In this document: one piece after another, positions 35,254-45,684 of the stretch
How positions within the stretch are numbered: the first letter of the stretch is position 1
How the letters are laid out: every line of letters starts with the position of its first letter
Source of the DNA: Gordionus sp. m RMFG-2023
Lineage: Eukaryota; Nematomorpha; Gordioida; Chordodea; Parachordodidae
DNA: 64,000 bases
Assembly: GCF_954871325.1 (NCBI RefSeq)
Contig: NC_088777.1
Span: 28,869,366-28,933,365, forward strand
Direction: 5' to 3'
Notes under the pieces: generated by a model
Told to the model about the DNA's origin: nothing
Seen by the model: only the letters and a program-made list of their open reading frames with translations
Database searches by the model: none
Position numbers and translations under genes: made by a program

Positions 35254-36960
35254 CAGTGGCGTAGCCAGGATTTTATCATGGGGGGGGGGGCAAATATTTT
35301 TTTTTGGGGGGGGGGGCTTCGCCCCCAAATCTCCTATTTTTTTTGAACACTTAATTGCTTATATTTTTGGATTTGTTAAAATTGTTTTATATTTTCATAT
35401 AACAAAATTTTAGGGTATTTTATTATATATTTTACATGCCTTTATTTAATCATGTATATATTTTTATTAATTAAAATATTTTCAAAATGTTGATATTTTA
35501 TATAATAAAGATTTTAATATTAAAAATTATAATGTATAATAAAGACTCTATTTAAAAAAAAGTAATTTTTTACAATTATATAAAATATGTGTAATTCTTA
35601 TGCAAATAATGGTATTTAAAAAAATATGATGATATTATCTTATAAATAATACTTTTTTTACAAAAAAAATTGATTATATATTAAAACTAATAAAATTTTA
35701 TTGCTATTTTTTGATTTGAATTTAAAAAAAGAGATCTACTTTTCTCTGAGATTTTGCTAATTCATCTAGAATCAAATTTTTATCTAAATAATCTCCTTAT
35801 AAATATTCAATAGGGCTAATCCATTTAAACGTTTTTCACCGGTTGTGTTTCTTAAATAGGGTTTTAACCTTTTTAAAGTTGAAAAAGACCTTTCATTAGG
35901 GCAGGTACTAATTGGCAAGGTAGCTAAAATTGTTTTGATATTAGGCAGGGAATCTAAAATGCAATTACACATGGAAAGGGCCTGCAGAGCATTTTTTGGT
36001 CTCAAAGAATACCCTATTCTGTCAAGAATTTTATACCAAAATTCGACATCACAAAGTAACTTATCATATGAACCTACTAAATCATCAGCATAAAACTCTG
36101 AGATTTTTTTAATATCCTCTCGTGTTTCAAGTGTAATCAACAGTTTAGACTCAACCGGCAAAAGAAAATAAAAGCTTTTTAAAATATAATTATGACTAAT
36201 AAATCTAGCTTTTAATTGAAATAAAAATGTATCAGTAAGGGGAATAAAAATGTTTATTTTATAAAAATCCTCAATCGTAGATGCATCAATATTTGATCGA
36301 TTGGATTGTCTAGAGACTACTCTAGGTTTAAAATTTTCAATTCCAAACATATTAGCAATCTCCTTTACTTTTTCATATATTTCATAAATTTTTCATCCAC
36401 ATTCTCTCTGATATTTGTTAATATTTTAACAATATCCTTTGCTCTATTCATAATCTCCCTTAAATCCAAATCAATTTTTTGTAGCATTTTGCTAAAATGC
36501 TATGTATAATTAAATAAAAAATAAACACATTGAATTGAAATTAAAAACTGTGGCTTAATGATAGCCTGCCAAAGATTTTCGGCATCTGCTGAATCTTTTT
36601 CCTTGCTTGATATATATATAGTGCTGCAAAAACAACATCATATAGTTCAATAAAGAGTTTCACCGACTCTTGTCTTTCGATGAATCTGGTCGGACAAAAT
36701 CTTTTTAGTTTTTTTTTTGATTTTTTGAGTCAATATCATGATACGTTTGAATAAATAACTCCCTTTTTTGGGTGGTATGAAATAGCTGCAAACCAAAAAT
36801 AAATATAAAAATAATCAAATGTGTATATCTATTATTATTTATAATAAATTGAAAATATAAAAATCAAGCTTTTATTAAGAATTTGTTAAATTTAAAAAAA
36901 AAAAATTTTCATTTTCCATAAGGGGGGGGGGGTTCCCCTCCCCCTATGCCTACGCCACTG
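35254..36960 (-). mobile_element. hAT element, 1.7 kb, perfect 8-bp target duplication
   Basis: The ends CAGTGGCGTAGCCAGGATTT (35254) and, on the other strand, CAGTGGCGTAGGCATAGGGG (36960) are followed inward by long G/C homopolymer runs. The duplication TTATCGAG lies at 35246-35253 and 36961-36968. It holds the C-terminal part of a transposase on the minus strand. This CAGTGGCGTAGCC terminus is a widespread animal hAT end; a solo example is at 61853. Confidence 0.94.
35784..36350 (-). pseudogene. hAT transposase, C-terminal part (ZMYM1/DUF4371-like)
   Basis: A 188-codon ORF matches the C-terminal third of ZMYM1-like hAT transposases. It begins MFGIENFKPRVVSRQSNRSN, has FYKINIFIPLTDTFLFQLKA and DDLVGSYDKLLCDVEFWYK, and ends with the dimerisation region LATLPISTCPNERSFSTLKR followed by LNGLALLNIYKEI. 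The catalytic N-terminal half would lie at 36350-36900 but is not open. It is an internally deleted copy of the element 35254-36960. Confidence 0.85.
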
Positions 36961-37180
36961 TTATCGAGGTTAATTAAATTGCATATTATTAGAAGTTAAA
37001 TTTGGATAATTATATAAATGTATATATACAAAAGAATATAAAATTCATTATTAACCCCCCCCCCCCCCCAATTCCTACTCCACTGTTATCGAGGTTAATC
37101 AAATTGCATATTATTAGAAGTTAAATTGGATAATTATATAAATGTATATATACAAAAGAATTACAAATAAAATTAATTAT
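36936..37180. repeat. Tandem duplication of a hAT right end plus flank
   Basis: The sequence from the hAT right terminus (CTACGCCACTG|TTATCGAGG) through TATATACAAAAGAAT is repeated once, 125 bp downstream. There it reads CTACTCCACTG|TTATCGAGG and is preceded by a C tract. The copies differ at a few positions. Confidence 0.88.
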
Positions 37181-37189
37181 TGTTTTTAA

Positions 37190-38250
37190 AACACATTCGA
37201 TTTAATATTTTATCTTCTTTCCCACCAAGTTAAGATCGTCTACCAATCTTTTTATTTACCAAGTTCAAGTTCATCTATTAATCTTTTGGTTGGCTTTCGT
37301 TCCCTTGTTGAATAACCCGTTTGACTTCCTTTTTGACTTGGTTCAATTGTTATTATTGATTTGATTTCGTCTGGTTCTTCCTTTATTCGTAGTTGGTCGG
37401 GATGTTTTAATACGGTTTTGTACGTTAATTTTTTTCTTCTTCCTCCCTTTTCCAGGATTGTGATGGCGATTCTAGTTTTTCGACATCTTTATCTCATTGT
37501 TCCCACCATTACTGTTTTATTTTCGCTTGTTATTTTATCATCATTTATCTGTAAATCTATAGCTATTTTTGCGATTAATTCTTCAAGCGTTGGTAGAATT
37601 ATTCTTCACATAATCGTAGTTCACCTGAAGTATAACGTACCACTACCATTGGAGTACTTCAGGTTACTCTTGTTGTTGATGGATATATTTTCTTTATTAT
37701 ACTCACGTTACCATTATCATTATATTTATATCTATTTGATCATATTAATTTTTACATTCGTTGGTAACGATAAGTCAAATTCTATAATCCCTGGAAATCC
37801 AAATAGGCTGTGTCAAATTCTATAATCCACGGAAATCCAAATAGGCTGTATCAATCATTTTGATAGTGCCCTTTATCATTATCATAAATTCTATAATCCA
37901 TGGAAATCTAAATAGGCTGCATTAATCATTTTGCCTTTATCATTATCATAAATTCTACAATCCACGGAAATCTAAATAGGTTGCATCGTGCCCTTTATCA
38001 TTATCATAAATTCTATAATCCATGGAAATCTAAATAGGCTGCATCGTGCCCTTTATCATTATCAAATTCTATAATCCATGGAAATCTAAATAGGCTGCAT
38101 CGTGCCCTTTATCATTATTATATATTCTATAACTTTGTTTAAGTTTAACGGTTGGTCTTCGTCTTATCTGGGTATCGTAAACATAGTTCTCCGGCGATTA
38201 ATTGATCGCGAATTCTTAGTTCTGCATTATCTTCAAATTAGTATCTTCGG
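37190..38250 (-). pseudogene. Coding-like relic (possible retroelement) with an embedded minisatellite
   Basis: Minus-strand reading gives isolated coding-like segments: ELRIRDQLIAGELCLRYPDK near 38230-38165 and LTYKTVLKHPDQLRIKEEPD with GYSTRERKPTKRLIDELEL near 37425-37260. Composition (Arg/Glu/Pro rich) is unlike AT-rich noise. The first resembles Gag helices of LTR elements and the last resembles the end of a retroelement polyprotein, but neither match is firm. The minisatellite at 37778-38128 sits between them. Confidence 0.3.
37778..38128. repeat. Minisatellite, unit about 65-75 bp, six copies
   Basis: Units contain AATTCTATAATCCATGGAAA, TCTAAATAGGCTGCATCGTG and CCCTTTATCATTATCA. The first two units are shorter and the last three nearly identical, as in an array growing at one end. 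Confidence 0.92.
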
Positions 38251-39264
38251 CAGGGGCGTCGCTAGCCTATAAAATCTAAGGGGGCTCAACTAAAAATTTT
38301 TTACCCCCCCCCCCCCCCAATTTGCAATATATTATACTTTTTTATAATTTACTAACTCTAAATAATTATTCTGAATGTCATATAAATATAATACAAGACA
38401 TTTCTAAAAATATTATTTTTTAATAGAAAATCTATTTATTACAATATAAAATATTTTCGATTGTTGATATAAAATGATTTTACGTCTAAAGAATAATAAA
38501 TGATAAAAAAGGTTAATTAATTCATATATGCCTCAATTGATAATAGTTTTTGAAAACTACATAATATAATATAATTCTTAGCAACTTACATTGATAAAAG
38601 GTCATTAAACTAATATAACTACCTATTACCATTTTAGACAATGTTTTATAGAATGGACTAATAAGGGAAAATTTATAGACCTTTTCAAATCTACAATTCT
38701 TGAAGAAGAGAATATAAACGACCAATTCAAATCATAAAACTATATGATGGTTAGAGCTTCCTCTTAGATGACATGAACATGATAGAAGCTAGATAAGTGA
38801 TCGAAAAAATTATTGTATGATATTAAATTTCTAAAAGATTATCTTCCATTTTTAATGTTATATAAACGACTACACAGTTGACCTATTGTTTATCTAAAAT
38901 ATGCGATCATATGCTCTCAGCAGCTGTAGTAATAATCTTAAATTACATAGCCACACAAATAATAGATGCTGGTTAATTTGCAGTCCTAACCATGACACTC
39001 ACGATGGTAACCCATATCAGAATTTATTCTGTTAGATAAATTGATAAAACAAAAACACTAAAAACCTTTAGAAAAAATTATGCAAATATATTGAAGCCTT
39101 GAGTTATTTACACGTCAAAAATGCCATATTAGAAATGAAACATTTTGCAACTACAAAATAAGAACCAGAGTGATATCATAAAAGCAATTAAAATTTTATA
39201 TATTATTGTAGCACCATCTCTAGTTGGTATATTATATCTTAAAATAATAGTAGTATGTAATAAT

Positions 39265-40785
39265 GGGAGGGCCTCCTTTGATCGTATTATTTCGATCGTA
39301 AAATGGTACCTTTGTCCATTTCAGGTCAAAATGGTCGATTTTTTAATTCATATGAATTTATATGCATGTAATTTTTCTAATTCTTTATATCAGATTAATG
39401 TAGTAATGTATACCTATTAATAAACACATATCAATGTATTATTTATTAGATAATGAAGAAAGAAGAGCTACTGATTTTGAACTCCTTAAATAATGGAAAT
39501 ATTTTTCTAATTCTTTATATCAGATTAGTGTAATAATGTATACCTATTAATAAACATATATCAATTATTTATTAGAAAATGAAGAAAGAAGAGCTACTGA
39601 TTTTGAACTCCTTAAATAATGAAAATAGAAGCAACTGATAGATATGATTAAAATTTATTATTTATTAGATAATGAAGAAAGAAGAGCTACTGATTTTGAA
39701 CTCCTTTAAATAATGGAAATAGAAGCAACTGATAAATATGATTACAATTTATTATTTATTAGATAATTATAACTTATAAATAAAATTAATTGATAATTTG
39801 GTCAGAATATTATATTTTATTATACATCTATATTATAATTATACATAAGTTTTAAACAAATAAATATTTATTTATAATTTTTAAATTATATTGAGTAATT
39901 AGATTTTGAATATTCTTTTCTTTTGTTATATATTATCCATCATGATACAAGCACAAATTCCCTTTTGAAGTTGGAAAATATTGTATATCTAAAAATTACA
40001 GTGTCAAAATATAAATTATTTATAATCAGATTATGTAAATGTAATAATCAGATTATGTAAATGTAATAATATAATTTATTTACTTAAATTTTCATTGTTG
40101 GAATTATGTAAGTCTAATAAAATTCCTGCAATGTTAATGTCTTCCAGGTCTAATTATATTAAAATATAATTTAAAAAAAATATTTGTAATCTACTTGTAA
40201 AAGTAGTTTGATCATTAGTGTGGTTAAATGCAAAACTTTGTATTTGGGCCATATTTGTTAATATATCTAAAAAAATGTTTATTAATTTATACAATTATTT
40301 TTGTTACTTGAAATTGGAGGGTAAAAGTTATCTCTAGTAATTGGTTGTAATATTTGGGGCTGTATATGTTGTGGTTGTATTTGTTGAATTGTATTAGCTT
40401 GTTTATTCAAAAATAATTATTTTATTTGTTACTTATTGATTACTAGATGAGCTACTGGGTTGGCTAATATTCTGATCTATATTACACTGAGAATCTTTAT
40501 CTAAATTAATGTATGTAATCTAGATAAGTTTAGTATTAAATATACCTTCAGCTGTTAGATGATTTTGTGTCACTCTAAAAAAATATTTTTTTAAAAATCA
40601 AATTAAATATATCATACTTTGTAATGATTCAATTCTTCTTTTAAAAAATAGTCTTAAATTATCAGCTACAGTATTAAGCATAATGTTTTTAAATGATATT
40701 AATTTACCGCGATTAAATAGACCAATCAGAGAAAAATGGACAAAATTTACGATCAAATGACTTTACGATCAAAGTTAGACAAATC
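39265..40785 (-). mobile_element. MULE-like element, non-autonomous, 8-bp target duplication
   Basis: Comparison with the uninterrupted hAT copy at 7240-7260 defines the boundaries exactly: GTAATAAT precedes (39257-39264) and follows (40786-40793) the insert. The ends are GGGAGGGCCTCCTTTGATCG and, on the other strand, GATTTGTCTAACTTTGATCG; both share TTTGATCGTA repeats but are not long inverted repeats. It lacks the FLYWCH coding block seen in the 30800 copy. A minisatellite with GAAGAAAGAAGAGCTACTGA fills 39368-39770. Confidence 0.82.
39368..39770. repeat. Minisatellite inside the MULE-like element, about three to four copies
   Basis: GAAGAAAGAAGAGCTACTGA with TTTTGAACTCCTT recurs at about 39454, 39580 and 39671. 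The longer form also contains TTCTTTATATCAGATTA and ATACCTATTAATAAACA. Its sequence is unrelated to the minisatellites of the 30800 copy, yet it occupies the same relative position. Confidence 0.85.
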
Positions 40786-43073
40786 GTAATAATATCAAAA
40801 ATATATTTGTATTAAAAATTTAACTCAAATCTATTTTTCGAAGAAGAAAAATATAGCTTTTCTAAAAACACGTAAAAAAGAGAAGAAAAGATATATAATT
40901 TTTTACATCTATTGTGGGATGAATTAATACGTTTTATTTTAATTTTATTTTAAATAAATAGATGGCGTTAAATATTTGTAAGCGAATTGTTACTTATTTA
41001 TCAAAAGCATTTATTAGTAAAATTTTAAAAATATTAACTGTAATATATTATATAACTCAGATACGTCTGTAAAAGTGGTATTTTACCTAATATTTTATAA
41101 AAATTATATATAATATAGGATTATAAACTATATGTTAACTTACTTCTTATAAATAAATCTCTTATACTTATTTGGATTTGGACATTGAAAATAATTTTAG
41201 GAAGAGACATGATAATTAAATTTAAAAATCAATAATATAGTTGATTAGTGATTTTGAACTCGGTTAAAATATTAAATTATTAATTTTCAATTAATAAATG
41301 ATTATATTTATTAGGGCTATATACTAATTTAAATAATAAAAGTCAATTAAGCTTCAACTGTTAAAGCTAAATTAATATTTAGTGAGTGATACTGTTATAT
41401 TTTTAACATAGAATTTGATTACAAGCTGACATAGTATAATTTATATGTAATAATCTAATCTAATAATTAAAATAGTATTCATTTAATAAAAATTAAGATA
41501 GTCTTATTAATTTTTTAATAAAATTAAATTTATATATTACTCAATAGAATTATAAAAGAGCGAGGTATTGTATTTTATAAAAATATTAATGATTTACAAG
41601 ATTTTCCAAAAAATTTTCAATATGAAAAACTTGTTGTTTGATATTTAAAATGATTAGATAACCAATATCAAACTCTGGATAAATTTAAATAAAATATAAT
41701 TTTATTTTTATTGAATTTTAATTAAAAAATTTAATTTATACATTAAATTTAAAGATGCGGTGGAGCGGCGCTCCTTCACTCCAGCCATAAAAGAGCTAGC
41801 TCCCGCACCCACTCATCAATTTTAAAAAGAGGTGTTTTTGAAAAATGGAGCGGCGTTCCAGGAGCGCCGCTCCTTAACAACTCTGGAAAATGATGAGATA
41901 TCATCTGGCATGGTTGCAGTCAATGCCCTAATTGCAAAATTCAATCTTGATATCAAAGTTGTTCTAGCCAATCTTGCAGAATTTTGATCAAAAATGGATT
42001 TTGGAATATGCGAAAGTGCAAAGCACGTTCACCTCTAGTATGGTGGAAAGGTTTCTGCATTTACCATTAAGTTTGGCTGGTGGTTGCTATAAGAATTTTT
42101 TCAATTCCTCCGACGAATGTGACTTCCATGATAATTTGGTTTTATTTTGGAAGAACCCATACCAAATATTGTAATAGACTAAGCAATAAACACGTGGAAG
42201 TTAATTTCCATAAAGGCAAATTATAATCCAGTTATTTTAACTCCTGAAAATGAAGATCTATGAAATCCTCATTCTTCGTATAAATTTAATATATATATTT
42301 CGATTATTATAATATCAAGTATTAAATAATTATAAATCAAAAATTAAAATATTCCAGTTTTAAGATTTCTTATTTGATTTTTACTACATAGTAATCTTAA
42401 AACATTGGAGTCGCATGACTCGTCTTTTGGCCAGATTGTCAAAAATGTTTGATTTTTAGAAATTATGACATTTTTACAAAATTCCTGATATTCCCAGGAC
42501 AGGAATTTTATATTCATAGGTATACGGTATGCCCCTTCCTTAAATTTTTTTTTTTATAATGGTGTTTTAATATTAATAATTAACATAAAATATTTTATAA
42601 ATAAAATGTTATTATATCAATGTAATACATTTTCAATTCAAAAACTAACCCTTTTCTATTTTAATTGGTTCTCAAAAAAGAATACCCAATTGAAATAGGA
42701 GAATTCCATCGTTTTGACTAGCTATCCTCAAGGACTGTATAAGTGATTGGTGCAATTATACAATTGATATCAGCTTTTTACAAGATAGAACACATAAACT
42801 ACGATAAAAAATATAGAATCATACCCATTCAGATGCACAGAAAGCTGCCGAAAGGATATGGAACATATCAAAGACACTGCCAGAGATTGCATTAAAAATA
42901 GATAATTGCATTAATAAACAGACCAAGATAATATTTAATTGCATATTATCTTGCAAGAGTATATCGCCCATTAGTAGATTTTGAATCGATAATAGATTTA
43001 CAAGAGTACAATGGTTTAGATATGTGACTTATTTCACATATTTTGCTTCGTTAATAATTGTAAGCATTTTTAT

Positions 43074-43255
43074 GCGTTATATATATGTTAACGTCAATGT
43101 GTTTTTTCCTGCAAGGTGTTATTTTTACAACTTTAAATCATTTTTTGAGTACGTTTTAAAAATTTAAAAATCGTATTTTACCGGAAATATTATCATGTTT
43201 GGAATACCTATCTTATGAATTGTAGACAATTTTGCTGTAAACCTTTCAGTCAGTT
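43074..43255 (+). repeat. Dispersed repeat, copy 1
   Basis: It shares with 55612-55790, in the same orientation, TATATGTTA.CGTCAATGT, ACTTTAAATCATTTTTTGAG and GGAATACC.A.C.TATGAAT. It is about 180 bp and non-coding. The class is unknown; it may be part of a larger decayed element. Confidence 0.8.
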
Positions 43256-44928
43256 ATATTTTATATAAAAAAATTGAAAAATTTAATAATTCATGATAAT
43301 TTTGGTACAGATAATTTCACTGGAAAATGATCATAGTATGGAATTTCCTATAGAAATCAAAATTTTTAACTAATATTAAACATCACATCTTTAAAATCTA
43401 TTTTTAAGTTATTGATTATTTCATCTGAAATCATAATTTTATCAAACAAGTTATATATAACTTGAAATGTTACCAAGATAGATAAGAGATTTGTGTTAAG
43501 GCATAAAAATTGGCACGTTCCATTAACACTTCGGTCTCATTGTCTGTATAATTTGAAATATATTTCGGGTTTAGAAGATAGAATAAGAAATGTGTTTTGA
43601 TGAGGTATTGTATTTATGTTGATATACTTTAAGAATAGTAATTACAAAACAATCTAATTAAATAATAGACTAATCTAGATAAAATGTAATTTTTATTTTC
43701 GCATATTTTGTGTATTGTATAAAAACATTAAAATGATCGACATTATAAAAATTAACAAATTTTTTATAACTTAAAATCAAATTATTAGAAAAAAAACATT
43801 ATTTTTAATTTGTATAATAGATGGCGCTAAATTTAAATCTAAAATAAATTATGTTATTTTATCAGCTTATTATTTTTGAAATAATTAACAGCCTGATTAA
43901 TAATTTACTTTCTACAGGTTTTAACGATTAAAATAAAATTTTATCTATATTCAAAGAAATATTGATAATCCAGTTTAAATCAGACCAGACACGATTCACG
44001 GCTAACCATATAAAAATGATTAGGTTGCTTACTCGATTTAGGTGTTTTATTATAAACAATTTAATTATCCTCAGAAAAAAGATAGTTAAAACTTATTTTC
44101 ATAATTTTTTAAAAGCCTACTAATTTCCTACCAAAGAGGAGAGGGATAGTTCTAAAAATGTTTTATTTTGGGCGATACACCAAACAATTGCTAGAAAACC
44201 CATAATCAAGATTTTTCCAAATTAAGGTAAATGAATTTTACTTAAAGATTTGTTTTAAAAAAGAAGTATGCGCATATTATTAAATTTATATTATCGATTT
44301 AGTTCATAGCTCATCAATATGTATTTTTCAAACAAATTTCCAAACCAGGTCTACTAAATCATTAACCCTTTAATTGCAAGGTAATAGTATAGTAAGGTAG
44401 AAAAAAATTATATAATTTTCAATCTGAATCTATAATTCTCTAATTAAAATATCGGTATTTGATTAAAATCGAAATTTTAAAAAAATCATGAATTTTGCTA
44501 ACCCTTTATAAAAGTAACCTAGATATTTCTTAAAATATTTTTATTAACATTTACTATCTTTATATTCATTTATATTTAGTAGAAGCTTATTTTTTGTACT
44601 AACCTGGTTTTAACAATTTCGAAAATATTTTATTGTTAATAAAGTCAAATAAAATTTATTAAGTTCAAATAATCAAAAAAAAATTCTTTATTTTGGTATT
44701 TTCTTTCGGTACAATTATTTTTTTATTTATCTAAATAATATTTTTAAATTGTAAAATTAGCTTCATATATTATATATTCATATTGTAAAAATTTATTAAA
44801 GTTTTAAATTATAGACTTTAAAAAAAATTTGTATAATTTTTATTATTACTTTTTAGAAATACAACTGTTACCTTTGTAAAGTAACAATAGAAATTTCAAA
44901 ATATTATAGCGAGGTCCTAGTATTGTCA

Positions 44929-45085
44929 AATGGCTCGATTTTAAAAATATTACACAAGCCTAATGATTTTTCTCATAGATGGCAGAAAGGTTTGGACATC
45001 TATTAACGAAATCTCGGGGTTTTTATAATATTTGTTTGGCAAGCATCTAAAATCGGCGAAATCGAACAACATTACCAGGCCCTAA
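44929..45085. repeat. Decayed MITE related to 57163-57383
   Basis: It opens TAGTATTGTCAAATGGCTCG, shares the core CATAGATGGCAGAAAGGTTTGGACATCT (with small changes) with the element at 57163, and closes AAATCGAACAACATTA. Flanks CGAGGTCC and CCAGGCCC agree at six of eight positions, consistent with an old hAT-type duplication. Confidence 0.65.
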
Positions 45086-45684
45086 ATAAAAGTGCGATAG
45101 TTTAACTCATGTGGCTATATCTTTTCCAATAGCATACCTAAATGTTTGGGTAAAATCAAGTAATTATTTATGGATTGCTTAACTAAAATCCCATTTATAT
45201 TTTGTATTCCCAAAAAGATTTTAAATATTATAAATAATGAGAAGCAATATGGTTGGCTTTATAAATAAATAATTTCTTAAAAAATTTTCATTAGCCTTCA
45301 AGAATTTGCGCATGATCAAGTTAGTACAAATTTGAAAATAATCAAATTATTGTAAACATATTTATGAAATCAATTTCCTCGTTAATAATTAAAATTTATT
45401 CGTTTGTATAAATTAATTACAATGTAATGAAACTAAATAAAAACTCACCAAAAGATATATAAATTTATTAAGTGTGAATTAATAATTGTAATGTTAAAAT
45501 ATAATAATTCATATATACATAAATTTTTATTAAAATAAATATTATGTCAATTAAAAAAAAAATTCTTAAAAAAATAATTAAGTTATAAAATATGGTCCAG
45601 TACAAAAAAAAATTAGATAAATAAAAAGAATTATATTTCCAATTTCTAAAATACAACCAATAATACCTAATTGATTGTTTATAG

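Larger units (their letters stand above)
38251..41562. mobile_element. Second copy of the 6380 hAT family, inverted, one end lost, MULE inside
   Basis: It begins CAGGGGCGTCGCTAGCCTAT, the counterpart of the right end of 6380-9281, and then follows that element in reverse complement: 38400-39256 pairs with about 8070-7260, and 40794-41562 with about 7240-6530. The last 150 bp or so, including the other terminus, are missing, so no target duplication can be read. It lacks the LINE of copy 1 and instead carries the MULE-like insertion at 39265-40785. A C tract (about 38303-38320) lies near its end. Confidence 0.88.
41563..45670. other. AT-rich stretch with a GC-rich inverted-repeat island and repeat relics
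   Basis: No gene is supported. At 41754-41885 two GC-rich blocks, GGAGCGGCGCTCC and GGAGCGCCGCTCC, face each other like terminal repeats of a small DNA transposon. 43074-43255 is one copy of a dispersed repeat also found at 55612-55790. 44929-45085 is a decayed relative of the MITE at 57163. The short ORF at 41974-42174 reads like ordinary protein but has no recognised relatives. Confidence 0.5.

Noticed and set aside
37361-37825. Plus-strand ORF of 154 codons with membrane-like composition
   Set aside because: Its hydrophobicity is what AT-rich antisense sequence gives. The minus strand carries the more protein-like segments, and the ORF ends inside a minisatellite.
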